Assembly: GCA_964502215.1 (NCBI GenBank)
Contig: CAZCUN010000001.1
Location: 62,001 to 126,000 of the forward strand
DNA: 64,000 nt
Source: JAALLB01 sp964502215
Lineage (GTDB): Bacteria > Pseudomonadota > Alphaproteobacteria > Rhizobiales > Rhizobiaceae
Direction: 5' to 3'
This document shows positions 50,965 through 59,834 of this stretch, piece after piece. Every line of letters begins with the position of its first letter. Position 1 is the first letter of the stretch. The translations under genes were made by a program, and so were the position numbers. The notes under the pieces were generated by a model. That model was not told where the DNA came from, did no database searches, and saw only the letters and a list, made by a program, of their open reading frames with translations.

Positions 50965-53631
50965 TTATGCAAAGCGTCCATGGCAATGTTTGAATTTTTT
51001 ACCTGAACCACATGGGCATGGTGAGTTTCGACCGACGTGTCCCCAGCTTGCAATGGTTTCTTCATCCACTTCTGGAATGTCATCTTCAAGGTGGCCGTTT
51101 TGTTGGTCGATAAATGCGGCTTGTTCGGCAGCATCTTGTTCTTCCTGGCCAACTAATTCTACGCGCATCATCTGCGTTGTCACGGCTCTGCGAAGGTTGG
51201 TCAGCATGCTTTGGAAAAGTTCAAAGCTCTCAGATTTATACTCTTGCAGTGGGTCGCGTTGTGCATAGCCACGGAAACCAACTACAGAACGCAAGTGGTC
51301 AAGAGCTACTAAGTGTTCACGCCACAAATGATCAAGTGTTTGTAACATGACAGACTTTTCTACATATTCACTGACTTCATCGCCAAAGTCGTCAAATTTT
51401 GCTTTTGAAAATTCATCTGAAGCGTCTGTAATACGTTCAATGATTATTTCTTCATCAATGCCATCTTCTGCTGCCCATTGAACAATTGGAAGATCAAGGT
51501 TTAAGACGTCACGCACTTCATGTTGTAGCTCGATTGTATCCCATTGTTCTGGGTAGGCTTTTTCAGGAATATGCGTTGCAACAATGTCGTCAATAACATC
51601 ATGACGCATGTCTTCAACGGTTTCTGCTAAATCTTCGCCCTTCATCAAATCCTTACGTTGATCAAACACAACTTTACGTTGGTCATTCATCACATCGTCA
51701 AATTTCAGAAGGTTTTTGCGAATATCGAAGTTACGAGCTTCAACTTTTTTCTGTGCTTTTTCCAATGCTTTGTTGATCATTGGATGCATGATTGCTTCGC
51801 CATCTTTAAGGCCAAGCTTTGACAACATGCCGTCCATGCGATCACCGCCAAAGATACGCATTAGATCATCTTGAAGCGATAGGAAGAATTTAGATTGACC
51901 AGGATCACCTTGCCTGCCTGAGCGGCCACGCAATTGATTATCAATACGACGGCTTTCATGGCGTTCTGTTGCAATCACAAAAAGACCACCAGCTGACCTT
52001 GCTTCTTCTTTGGCAGTGGCTATTTCAGCTTTAATTTTTTCTTCTGCTTTTTTACGCTTAGCAGGTGTCGTGTCTTCAGGTATTTCATCTGCAGCACGCA
52101 TTTCAAAGTTGCCACCTAATTGAATATCAGTACCACGACCCGCCATATTTGTCGCAATCGTAACAGCGCCTGGAACACCTGCTGCTGCAATGATTTGTGC
52201 TTCCTGTTCGTGGTGGCGTGCGTTTAGAATTTTAAAATCTTTTAAGCCACCTTTTTCAAGTTGTTCAGCAAGGAACTCTGATTTTTCAATCGAAGTCGTT
52301 CCCACCAATACTGGTTGATTTCGTTCACGACATTCATTGATGAGAATTGTTATCGCGTGGAATTTTTCTTCAACGGTACGATAGACTTCATCATCATCAT
52401 CAATCCGTGCTACAGGAAGGTTGGTTGGAACCTCAATTACGTTCAGGCTGTAAATATTGCCAAATTCTTCAGCTTCCGTCATTGCGGTACCAGTCATTCC
52501 TGCAAGTTTATCATACATGCGGAAATAGTTTTGGAAGGTCACTGATGCCATTGTCTGGTTTTCAGGCTGAATGGTGACGTTTTCTTTGGCTTCGATCGCC
52601 TGATGTTGTCCTTCGCCATATCGACGGCCTGGCATCATACGACCAGTAAACTCATCAATGATTACAACTTCATTATTTTGAACAATATAATCTTTGTCTT
52701 TTGTGAAGAGTTTATGCGCTTTCAAAGCGTTGTTGATGTGGTGAACAATTGTGACGTTATCAATATCATAAAGCGATTCGCCTTTTAAAAGGCCAGCTTC
52801 TTTTAAATTTTGCTCTAACTTCTCATTGCCATCTTCTGTGAAAGTGACAGAGCGTTGTTTTTCATCTAGCTCATAGTCTTCATCTGCAATTTGAGGAATA
52901 AAACCATCAATTGTTGTGTAAAGATCAGTCTTATCATCCAGCGGGCCAGAAATAATCAAAGGCGTACGCGCTTCATCGATTAAGATAGAGTCCACTTCAT
53001 CGACAATTGCATAGTGATGATCACGTTGAACCATGCTTTCAAGATCAAACTTCATGTTATCGCGTAGATAATCAAACCCAAATTCGTTATTTGTGCCGTA
53101 GGTGATGTCGCAATTATATGCTTCTTGGCGCTCATCATCCTCAATGCCATTGGTTACGATACCAGTAGACATTCCTAGGAATTCATAAATCGCACTCATC
53201 CATTTAGCGTCACGTTCGGCAAGATAATCATTTACAGTGACAACATGCGCACCTTTCGCAGGCAGTGCGTTTAGATAAACAGGCAGAGTCGACATAAGGG
53301 TTTTACCCTCACCAGTGCGCATTTCTGCGATATCACCGCTGTGCAAAATCATGCCGCCAATTAACTGCACATCAAAGTGACGCATACCAAGTGTTCGCTT
53401 AGAAGCCTCTCTAACCACTGCAAAGGCTTGCACTAGAAGATCATCAACAGTTTTACCTTCTTCAAGCATTTTTCGGAATTCATCCGTTTTTGCTTTCAAT
53501 TGGTCATCCGAGAGTGCTTCCATCTCTGGTTCTAGAGCGTTGATTGCATCAACAGTTGGGTATAATTTTTTGATCTCACGGTCGTTTGATGAACCAAAAA
53601 GTTTGCTAGCTATTCCACCAAAAATGCCCAT
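50965..53631 (-). CDS. secA: Preprotein translocase ATPase SecA
   Basis: SecA drives export through SecYEG. The protein has 888 residues from MGIFGGIASKLFGSSNDREI; the family start is at 53631 with GAGAGG ahead of it, and a longer frame from 53667 is not used. Visible are Walker A AEMRTGEGKTL, VDEVDSILIDEARTPL, GRGTDIQLGG and the C-terminal zinc segment NSPCPCGSGKKFKHCHG. It is divergent from the parvulin gene, which also acts in export. Confidence 0.98.
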   Translation of the reverse strand: MGIFGGIASKLFGSSNDREIKKLYPTVDAINALEPEMEALSDDQLKAKTDEFRKMLEEGKTVDDLLVQAFAVVREASKRTLGMRHFDVQLIGGMILHSGDIAEMRTGEGKTLMSTLPVYLNALPAKGAHVVTVNDYLAERDAKWMSAIYEFLGMSTGIVTNGIEDDERQEAYNCDITYGTNNEFGFDYLRDNMKFDLESMVQRDHHYAIVDEVDSILIDEARTPLIISGPLDDKTDLYTTIDGFIPQIADEDYELDEKQRSVTFTEDGNEKLEQNLKEAGLLKGESLYDIDNVTIVHHINNALKAHKLFTKDKDYIVQNNEVVIIDEFTGRMMPGRRYGEGQHQAIEAKENVTIQPENQTMASVTFQNYFRMYDKLAGMTGTAMTEAEEFGNIYSLNVIEVPTNLPVARIDDDDEVYRTVEEKFHAITILINECRERNQPVLVGTTSIEKSEFLAEQLEKGGLKDFKILNARHHEQEAQIIAAAGVPGAVTIATNMAGRGTDIQLGGNFEMRAADEIPEDTTPAKRKKAEEKIKAEIATAKEEARSAGGLFVIATERHESRRIDNQLRGRSGRQGDPGQSKFFLSLQDDLMRIFGGDRMDGMLSKLGLKDGEAIMHPMINKALEKAQKKVEARNFDIRKNLLKFDDVMNDQRKVVFDQRKDLMKGEDLAETVEDMRHDVIDDIVATHIPEKAYPEQWDTIELQHEVRDVLNLDLPIVQWAAEDGIDEEIIIERITDASDEFSKAKFDDFGDEVSEYVEKSVMLQTLDHLWREHLVALDHLRSVVGFRGYAQRDPLQEYKSESFELFQSMLTNLRRAVTTQMMRVELVGQEEQDAAEQAAFIDQQNGHLEDDIPEVDEETIASWGHVGRNSPCPCGSGKKFKHCHGRFA

Positions 53632-53782
53632 ATGGCCTCTCAAGATAATTTGCAGTTTAAAAATCAATCGTGCTTTAACATTTAAATGTACGGTTTGTCG
53701 TTGAAAAACTTAGTTTGTAAGCTTGATTACACGAAAGTGTGCAAACAGAATCTGGACGACCGGACAAAGGACAGATAAGAGG

Positions 53783-53798
53783 GACATCAACTGATGTC
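53783..53798. promoter_or_regulatory. Palindrome between secA and the parvulin gene
   Basis: GACATCA-ac-TGATGTC is a perfect 7-bp inverted repeat in the 249-base divergent gap between secA (start 53631) and the peptidyl-prolyl isomerase gene (start 53881). It may be an operator for one or both. Confidence 0.4.
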
Positions 53799-53880
53799 AA
53801 CGATTGCCATTGTTTGTATGTAATTAACTCTTACATAGAGTGCTTACGAATTTGCAATAAAAGGCCAAATAGGAGCCATA

Positions 53881-54756
53881 ATGTTAAAATTTAATTTAGC
53901 GACCACTACCCGTAATCTTTTTCTAGGAGTTGCATTATCAACCTGTGTGCTAGTACCCGTTTTTGCTCAAGAAACTTCCGGTGATGGCAAAGATACTGTC
54001 ATTGCGCGTGTAAATGGCGTTGAAGTAACAGATCGTGAGCTTGCTTTAGCTGAAGTTGATTTGTTAGAGCAATTCTCACGAGCACCTGCAGAACAACGTC
54101 GCGCAATGATTTTAAATGCTTTGTTAGATATTAAAGTGCTTGCGCTTGCGGCAGAAGAGGCAGGTCTTGCAGAAAAGCCGAATTTTAAAGCACAAATGGC
54201 ATTTAATCGTGCTCGCGAGTTACATAATAATTATTTTCAGTCAAATGCACTTAATGTCATTACAGAAGAAGAAATGAAAAAGCGTTACGAGATTGAAGCA
54301 AAGAATATTCCTGTTCAACCAGAAATTCGTGCCCGCCATATTTTGGTTGATAAAGAAGAAGATGCAAAAGCTATTATCGTTGAACTTGATGGTGGAGCTG
54401 ACTTTGTTGAGCTTGCTAAAACAAAATCAACTGGCCCAAGTGGCCCGCAAGGTGGTGATCTTGGTTATTTTGGACGTGGGCAGATGGTTCCTGAATTTGA
54501 AACTGCTGCATTTGATCTTAAAAAAGGGACATATACAAAAGAGCCGGTGAAATCGCAATTTGGATATCATATTATCTTTAAAGAAGACGAACGTGATAGC
54601 GAGCCGCCAAGCTTTGAACAAGTCCAAAACCAACTCCGTCAAGCGCTAGCACGTGAGAAGTATTTTAAATTAACACAAGACGCACGCGCTAAATTTAAAA
54701 TTGAAGTTCTTGATGAAGAATTGAAAACTAAATTAGACGAAATCAACAGTCAGTAG
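53881..54756 (+). CDS. Periplasmic parvulin-type peptidyl-prolyl isomerase
   Basis: The 291-residue protein has a signal peptide (cut near VFA/QE), a SurA-like N-terminal chaperone part (VNGVEVTDRELALAEVDLLE) and a single rotamase domain (about 150-240: IRARHILVDKEEDA, GGDLGYFGRGQMVPEFETAA, SQFGYHIIFKEDE). It helps outer-membrane proteins fold after export. GGAG lies before the ATG. argJ follows after 32 bases. Confidence 0.93.
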   Translation: MLKFNLATTTRNLFLGVALSTCVLVPVFAQETSGDGKDTVIARVNGVEVTDRELALAEVDLLEQFSRAPAEQRRAMILNALLDIKVLALAAEEAGLAEKPNFKAQMAFNRARELHNNYFQSNALNVITEEEMKKRYEIEAKNIPVQPEIRARHILVDKEEDAKAIIVELDGGADFVELAKTKSTGPSGPQGGDLGYFGRGQMVPEFETAAFDLKKGTYTKEPVKSQFGYHIIFKEDERDSEPPSFEQVQNQLRQALAREKYFKLTQDARAKFKIEVLDEELKTKLDEINSQ

Positions 54757-54788
54757 TTTTCATCAACTTTTATTGTTAGTAGCTAAAA

Positions 54789-56015
54789 ATGAGTGAAAAA
54801 GTATCTCCCCTTGCGCCAAAGTTATATCCAGAACTACCAGTTCTTAATGGGGTTAAACTTGCTAGTATTGAAGCGGGTATAAAATATCAAGGACGTAAGG
54901 ATTTGTGTCTTATAGTTTTTGAAAAGCCTGCAGAAATTGCCGGGGTGTTTACAAAATCAAAATGCCCATCGGCGCCAGTAGACTGGTGCCGTGAGCATTT
55001 GGAAAAGGGTACGGCTAAAGCAATTGTTATTAATTCTGGGAATGCGAATGCTTTTACTGGGCAAAAAGGTATTGAAACTACGTCCCAAACTGCGAACGCT
55101 GCTGCAAATGTTTTAAAATGTATGCCACATGAAGTATTTCTTGCCTCTACGGGTGTTATTGGTGAGCCTTTGGATGCGTCTGGCTTTGACGATAAGCTGC
55201 GCATGGCCAATGCTGTTGCTAAAAAAGACGGTTGGTATGAAGCTGCTCAAGCTATTATGACGACTGATACCTATCCAAAGTTAGCTACTCAAAAGTTTGC
55301 TGTTAAAGGCAAGACATATCATATCAATGGCATTGCAAAAGGGTCTGGTATGATTGCACCAGATATGGCGACAATGCTTTCTTTCATTGTAACAGACTTT
55401 CCAGTTGATCATAACATTCTTCAAGGTCTGCTCTCGCGCTATACAAAAACAAGCTTTAATGCGATTTCGGTTGATAGTGATACGTCCACCAGTGACACAG
55501 TGTTGTTGATGTCATGTGGGGATGGGGAAAAAATAACAAACCCAAAAGATAAGTCGCTAAGAACATTTAAAAAAGCACTTCAAGTCATTATGCATGGGCT
55601 TTCCATGCTTTTGGTTCGTGATGGTGAAGGGGCCACTAAGCAAGTTTGTATTGAGGTAACTGGCGCTAAAAGTAAAAGTTCGGCACGCAAAATTGCAAAG
55701 TCCATTGGAAATTCGCCCTTGGTGAAGACAGCAATTGCTGGCGAAGATGCAAATTGGGGACGCATTGTGATGGCTGTTGGTAAAGCTGGGGAACCAGCCG
55801 AAAGAGATTTGCTGACAATAAGCTTTGGAAATATTACGGTTGCGCGAGAGGGGGAGCGTGTTCCTGATTATAGCGAGGAAGCTGCAAGCAAAGTTATGCA
55901 GGCTGATGAAATTGATATTAGGATTGATATGGGGCTTGGTAATGGCCGAGCCAAATTTTGGACATGTGATCTTACAAAAGAATATGTTGCTATTAATGGC
56001 GATTATCGGAGTTAA
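54789..56015 (+). CDS. argJ: Bifunctional ornithine acetyltransferase/N-acetylglutamate synthase
   Basis: ArgJ recycles the acetyl group from N-acetylornithine to glutamate in arginine synthesis. The 408-residue precursor has INSGNANAFTGQKGIE, the self-cleavage site GMIAPDMATML with the nucleophile Thr195, and SVDSDTSTSDTV. The C-terminal half ends with IDMGLGNGRAKFWTCDL. The parvulin gene upstream, argJ, GNAT and mutT genes probably form one transcript. Confidence 0.96.
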   Translation: MSEKVSPLAPKLYPELPVLNGVKLASIEAGIKYQGRKDLCLIVFEKPAEIAGVFTKSKCPSAPVDWCREHLEKGTAKAIVINSGNANAFTGQKGIETTSQTANAAANVLKCMPHEVFLASTGVIGEPLDASGFDDKLRMANAVAKKDGWYEAAQAIMTTDTYPKLATQKFAVKGKTYHINGIAKGSGMIAPDMATMLSFIVTDFPVDHNILQGLLSRYTKTSFNAISVDSDTSTSDTVLLMSCGDGEKITNPKDKSLRTFKKALQVIMHGLSMLLVRDGEGATKQVCIEVTGAKSKSSARKIAKSIGNSPLVKTAIAGEDANWGRIVMAVGKAGEPAERDLLTISFGNITVAREGERVPDYSEEAASKVMQADEIDIRIDMGLGNGRAKFWTCDLTKEYVAINGDYRS

Positions 56016-56020
56016 ATTAT

Positions 56021-56779
56021 ATGCCTGAACTGGCTCAAGTAAGGCGTTTAGAAGCAGTTAGTTTCCGCTCTTTCCCGTCTACTTCTACACATTACGATGG
56101 CACTTGGGCGATTAGGCTTACTGCAGGACATCCAGCTAAGCGGTTGAACTCTGTAAATCCGTTAGACCCGTCTGACCATGCCTATATCGATGCGCGTATT
56201 GAACTTGCAAAGCGAAAATTTGAAAGTTTTGGACGAGAACTTGTTTTTCGTCAATCTCCATTAGTATCGACCGAGTTAGAAGCTATTCTGGATGATCGTG
56301 GGTGGATACGATTTGATGAAAGCATTGTTATGATGTTGGATTTGAATTCTGTTGATCTATCCCACCATGTTGATCATGTGCCTATGAAAGATATTGGGTA
56401 TTGGGTTGATTCATTTATTCACCTTTCAGATGATGCAAAGAGCAGTAAGCCTGGTCTTGTCGAGGTAATCCAATCAATACAGCCAACCTGTGGGTTGTTT
56501 GTTAAGAATGGTGATGACCAGCATGTTGCGGCAGTGCGATGTGTGCATGATAATGATCTAGTGGGTGTTTTTGACCTCGTGACAGGCTATGATTTTAAAC
56601 GTAAGGGACATGCTCATACATTAATGGGTGGTGCACTTAAGTGGGCTAAAACTTCAGGAGCACGGTTCGCTTGGCTACAAGTTGTTGCTGAAAATACAGC
56701 AGCTTTTGAGCTTTATAAGAGCTTTGGGTTTGATGAGCTTTATCGCTATAGTTATCGTAGAGCACCCGTAAAATCATGA
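56021..56779 (+). CDS. GNAT-family N-acetyltransferase
   Basis: The 252-residue protein has a less conserved N-terminal half and a GNAT core at about 155-245. The acetyl-CoA motif A appears as GYDFKRKGHAHTLMGGALKW and motif B as ENTAAFELYKSFGF. The gene begins five bases after argJ and overlaps mutT by four bases (ATGA). The acceptor substrate is unknown. This argJ-GNAT-mutT order is common in rhizobia. Confidence 0.9.
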   Translation: MPELAQVRRLEAVSFRSFPSTSTHYDGTWAIRLTAGHPAKRLNSVNPLDPSDHAYIDARIELAKRKFESFGRELVFRQSPLVSTELEAILDDRGWIRFDESIVMMLDLNSVDLSHHVDHVPMKDIGYWVDSFIHLSDDAKSSKPGLVEVIQSIQPTCGLFVKNGDDQHVAAVRCVHDNDLVGVFDLVTGYDFKRKGHAHTLMGGALKWAKTSGARFAWLQVVAENTAAFELYKSFGFDELYRYSYRRAPVKS

Positions 56780-57195
56780 GTGGTTTAACCTATACCAAAC
56801 CTTTGGTGCTCGTTAGTGCTTGCGCTTTATTAGATGCTGATAATCGTGTTTTGCTTGCACAAAGACCGGAAGGAAAATCCATGGCAGGGCTTTGGGAATT
56901 TCCAGGTGGTAAAATTGAACCTGGTGAGACACCAGAAGAAGCGCTTATTAGGGAGCTTAAAGAAGAGCTTGGTATCCAAACTTGGGAAAGTTGTTTAGCG
57001 CCACTTTCTTTTGCATCTTACGCATATGAGAAATTTCATCTTTTAATGCCGCTGTTTGTATGTAGAAAATGGGAGGGGATACCCAGTCCGCAAGAAAATC
57101 AGCAGTTAAAATGGGTTCGGGGAAATGCATTGCGAGATTATCCGATGCCACCAGCTGATGATCCTTTTATCCCAGCGTTAATGGATATTTTATAG
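56776..57195 (+). CDS. mutT: Nudix hydrolase MutT (8-oxo-dGTP diphosphatase)
   Basis: MutT removes oxidised dGTP from the nucleotide pool. The 139-residue protein has the full Nudix box, GGKIEPGETPEEALIRELKE followed by ELGI, and the upstream AQRPEGKSMAGLWEFPGG typical of MutT proper. It is the last gene of the argJ group; nothing else follows closely. Confidence 0.93.
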   Translation: MSGLTYTKPLVLVSACALLDADNRVLLAQRPEGKSMAGLWEFPGGKIEPGETPEEALIRELKEELGIQTWESCLAPLSFASYAYEKFHLLMPLFVCRKWEGIPSPQENQQLKWVRGNALRDYPMPPADDPFIPALMDIL

Positions 57196-57273
57196 ATTAC
57201 TTATAATTTTAATGATTATCGGTGCGTGTGACATTGCAGTCTTACGCTTACAACAATTTTTCGGGACGGAAAA

Positions 57274-57540
57274 ATGACACATAATCATATGCATAAATAC
57301 CTTAAGCAGTTTTGGGTCAACCAATCAGGTGAAACTGCCATTCAAACCAGCTTGATTTTTAGTTTAACAATTATTGTCGGTGTTGTTGTGGGCGTTCCAA
57401 TGCTGAGCTCTGCATCAAAAGAATATGCTTATCATAAGCAATATGGTGTTGACCCTGTGCAAACCAGCTCTACTGCAAAATCAAAACCAGTTGTAAAACG
57501 CTATACTGTTAGAAAAACAGTTATGGATGAACAAAAATAG
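57274..57540 (+). CDS. Flp-pilin-like small membrane protein with basic tail
   Basis: The 88-residue protein has a short leader (HKYLKQFWVNQSG), a hydrophobic helix (ETAIQTSLIFSLTIIVGVVV), and a polar tail ending VVKRYTVRKTVMDEQK. The pattern G-E-T-A-I-Q-T-S matches the Flp pilin cleavage region except that the usual E-Y is replaced by Q-T. It may be a divergent pilin or minor pilin. It lies 129 bases before a proper Flp pilin gene, and no Tad assembly genes are in the window. Confidence 0.6.
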   Translation: MTHNHMHKYLKQFWVNQSGETAIQTSLIFSLTIIVGVVVGVPMLSSASKEYAYHKQYGVDPVQTSSTAKSKPVVKRYTVRKTVMDEQK

Positions 57541-57669
57541 ATTTGCTTCTTATTTGGCCAATAGATCTAATTTTAGTGAAAAATGAACGTGTATTTTTAT
57601 GATGCACTTTAACCTTCTTTTTAAACCTTATTGATATTGTTAAAAAAACATTACAGGAACATACACACT

Positions 57670-57831
57670 ATGAACGTATTCAAAAACTTTATAAATGATA
57701 CTAATGGCGCTACTGCTATTGAATATGGTTTGATAGCTGCGTTGATTTCGACTGCAATTATTGCAGGCGCTACCCAAATAGGCACAATTCTTGGCACTAA
57801 CTTTAACAATATTAATAAAGAGTTTAATTAG
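57670..57831 (+). CDS. Flp/Fap-type pilin
   Basis: The 53-residue protein starts MNVFKNFINDTNGATAIEYG and continues LIAALISTAIIAGATQIG. It has the Flp class pre-pilin cleavage after the glycine of NGATAIEYG, with the conserved Glu-Tyr and a single hydrophobic helix. The ATG at 57670 has AGGA ahead of it; a longer frame from 57631 is less likely. Flp pilins make tight-adherence (Tad) fibres; here the gene is an orphan. Confidence 0.9.
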   Translation: MNVFKNFINDTNGATAIEYGLIAALISTAIIAGATQIGTILGTNFNNINKEFN

Positions 57832-57873
57832 TAACATTTAATAGCTTGCGCGGTTGTTGCTTGTTTTAAGTTG

Positions 57874-58749
57874 TTATAAAAAATCTGATAATTTGTTTTT
57901 GGCGCTCCCACGTTTCAATGGTTTTTGTTGAGAGTCGTGGGGTGCCCAGCCTGATAAAAATATAATCTCAAAAGTAGCGCGAATTTTGCCGTCTGGATCT
58001 TGATAGCGGGTACGATAAACTTTTTCTGTTTCAGAAAATAAATTACGTGGGCCAAACTGTCTGTTGCTTTCAAGGCTACTTGTTGCTCCCATAGCACGAA
58101 GGTCAGAAATCAATTTTTCTAGCGATGAATATCTGACTGTGATTACTTCTGTATCGACGACTGGCAATGCAAACCCTGCTCTTTGAAGTAGGCTGCCAAT
58201 TTGTCTGACTTCCCCAAATGGATCTATTCTTAAGGTTGCATTTCCGTTGATTTGGCTTTCTGCTGTCAGCATACTTTCGCGCAATTCCATCAGTGTTCGC
58301 TCACCTGGGAGTGCGGCTAGAAATAAACCATCTTCAACGAGCGCGTTCTTAATTTGTGCAAAAGTACCTGGTAAATCATTTGACCAATGTAACCCAAACA
58401 TAGATGTAATCAGGTTTGCAGAATGCGGCTTAAGAGCAATTTCTTCACGAGTGCTGAGGATTTGCTTTGGGTTTAATTTAAGGCCGGCTTCTTTAGAGGT
58501 TAATTTATAAATTATTTTTGTTTTATTCGATGCTTCTAGTTTTTCCAGCATATTGTCAAAAGGCGAGAATGCATCAAAAGCATTATCAAAATTACGGTTT
58601 GTAGCCGCTAACCTTTCAGCCATTATATTACTGGCTTCCTCAATAAGAAAATCTGCATCCTTTTGGGCAATATGCGATGCACGTCTTTCGATCGCTTTTT
58701 GTCTCTTTAAGCTGAATAGTTTTTGTGGACTCGTATTTTGCATGAACAT
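57874..58749 (-). CDS. NDUFAF5-type class I methyltransferase (BioC-like)
   Basis: The 291-residue protein resembles the complex I assembly factor NDUFAF5, a SAM-dependent enzyme that hydroxylates an NDUFS7 arginine. Matching parts are FSLKRQKAIERRASHIAQKD, LITSMFGLHWSNDLPGTFAQ, ALVEDGLFLAALPGERTLME and QFGPRNLFSETEKVY. The SAM-binding glycine motif (usually D-x-G-x-G-x-G) is not recognisable here, so activity may differ. It is divergent from comF, the usual alphaproteobacterial arrangement. Confidence 0.85.
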   Translation of the reverse strand: MFMQNTSPQKLFSLKRQKAIERRASHIAQKDADFLIEEASNIMAERLAATNRNFDNAFDAFSPFDNMLEKLEASNKTKIIYKLTSKEAGLKLNPKQILSTREEIALKPHSANLITSMFGLHWSNDLPGTFAQIKNALVEDGLFLAALPGERTLMELRESMLTAESQINGNATLRIDPFGEVRQIGSLLQRAGFALPVVDTEVITVRYSSLEKLISDLRAMGATSSLESNRQFGPRNLFSETEKVYRTRYQDPDGKIRATFEIIFLSGWAPHDSQQKPLKRGSAKNKLSDFL

Positions 58750-58765
58750 CCAATAGTCTGACTTT

Positions 58766-59533
58766 ATGGAAATATCCAGAAAGACATTTGATATTTATGT
58801 GAAGCTTCGCAATTTTTTTGCTAAGGTATCAGAGTTTTTTGTGCCCAGCACGTGCCTTACTTGTGATAGATTTGTAGATATTCAAGGCGGGTGTTGTCCG
58901 CAATGCTGGGGTGATTTGAAATTTATAACTAAACCATTTTGCCCGGTGATGGGTTCGCCTTTTTCTATTGATATGGGTGATAATTTTCTGAGCGCAGAGG
59001 CAATAGCTAACCCGCCTCCTTTTGATAAATTACGCACTGTATTGCTATACGATGCTTTAGCAAGGAAGTTAGTCTCCTCGATAAAATATTCTGACAGAAC
59101 GGATCTGCTGCGTTGGGTTGCTAATTGGATGAATGTTGCCGGCAAGGAAGTCATAGAAGAGGCTGATGTGATTATTCCTGTGCCACTCCATCATTCAAGG
59201 CTTAGACAACGACGTTTTAATCAAGCTGGTGAGTTGGCAAATCGGTTGGCGAAGTTAAATAGTAAGCCATTTCAACCTGAAAGCCTTATTCGGAAAAAAT
59301 CAACGCGCCAGCAGGTTGGACTTAGCGAAAGTGAGCGTGCACGTAATGTTTCTGGCGCCTTTATTGTGCCTCAAGAGATGAAAATAAACGTCAAAGAAAA
59401 GTGTGTTTTGCTAATTGATGATGTTTATACCACGGGAGCTACCTGCAAAGCTGCTACCAGAGCCTTGAAACGCGCAGGGGCTAGTCAAATTAACGTGTTG
59501 GTGTTCGCAAAGGTTGAAACTTATACAGAATAA
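58766..59533 (+). CDS. comF: ComF-family phosphoribosyltransferase-like protein
   Basis: The 255-residue protein has an N-terminal cysteine-rich zinc site (VPSTCLTCDRF, GGCCPQCWGDL) and a C-terminal PRTase fold with KCVLLIDDVYTTGATCKA. HSRLRQRRFNQAGELAN is the ComF-specific motif. ComF acts in DNA uptake in transformable bacteria; in rhizobia its role is unclear. It begins 16 bases after the divergent methyltransferase gene and is followed by grxC. Confidence 0.92.
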   Translation: MEISRKTFDIYVKLRNFFAKVSEFFVPSTCLTCDRFVDIQGGCCPQCWGDLKFITKPFCPVMGSPFSIDMGDNFLSAEAIANPPPFDKLRTVLLYDALARKLVSSIKYSDRTDLLRWVANWMNVAGKEVIEEADVIIPVPLHHSRLRQRRFNQAGELANRLAKLNSKPFQPESLIRKKSTRQQVGLSESERARNVSGAFIVPQEMKINVKEKCVLLIDDVYTTGATCKAATRALKRAGASQINVLVFAKVETYTE

Positions 59534-59573
59534 TCTGTATATATGGGCAACAATAACAAATTAGGAATAACTC

Positions 59574-59828
59574 ATGCCAGAAGTCGTTTTATATACGCGT
59601 AAATTTTGTGGTTATTGTAGTGCTGCAAAGTCACTCCTTAAATCAAAGGGTGTAAAGTTCAAAGAGTTTGATGGAACGTTCGATTCTAAAGTTAAAGAAG
59701 AGATGATCAAAAAATCAAATGGTGGTCGTACTTTCCCGCAAATTTTCATTGGCGACAAACATGTTGGTGGTTGTGATGAACTGCACGCATTAGATCGCTC
59801 TGGCAAGTTGGATCCTTTACTTAAGTAA
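59574..59828 (+). CDS. grxC: Glutaredoxin 3
   Basis: The 84-residue dithiol glutaredoxin has the active site CGYC at residues 12-15 (TRKFCGYCSAAKSLL) and the glutathione-binding segments GGRTFPQIFIGDKHVGGCDEL. It reduces protein disulfides using glutathione. AGGA precedes the ATG. It lies between comF and a nitrilase gene that starts six bases later, an order conserved in alphaproteobacteria. Confidence 0.95.
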   Translation: MPEVVLYTRKFCGYCSAAKSLLKSKGVKFKEFDGTFDSKVKEEMIKKSNGGRTFPQIFIGDKHVGGCDELHALDRSGKLDPLLK

Positions 59829-59834
59829 AAAATA

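Noticed and set aside
50941..50977. Inverted repeat ACGCTTTG/CAAAGCGT between the L,D-transpeptidase and secA genes as a bidirectional terminator
   Set aside because: The loop is 21 bases, no T run follows on either strand, and one arm lies in the secA coding end.
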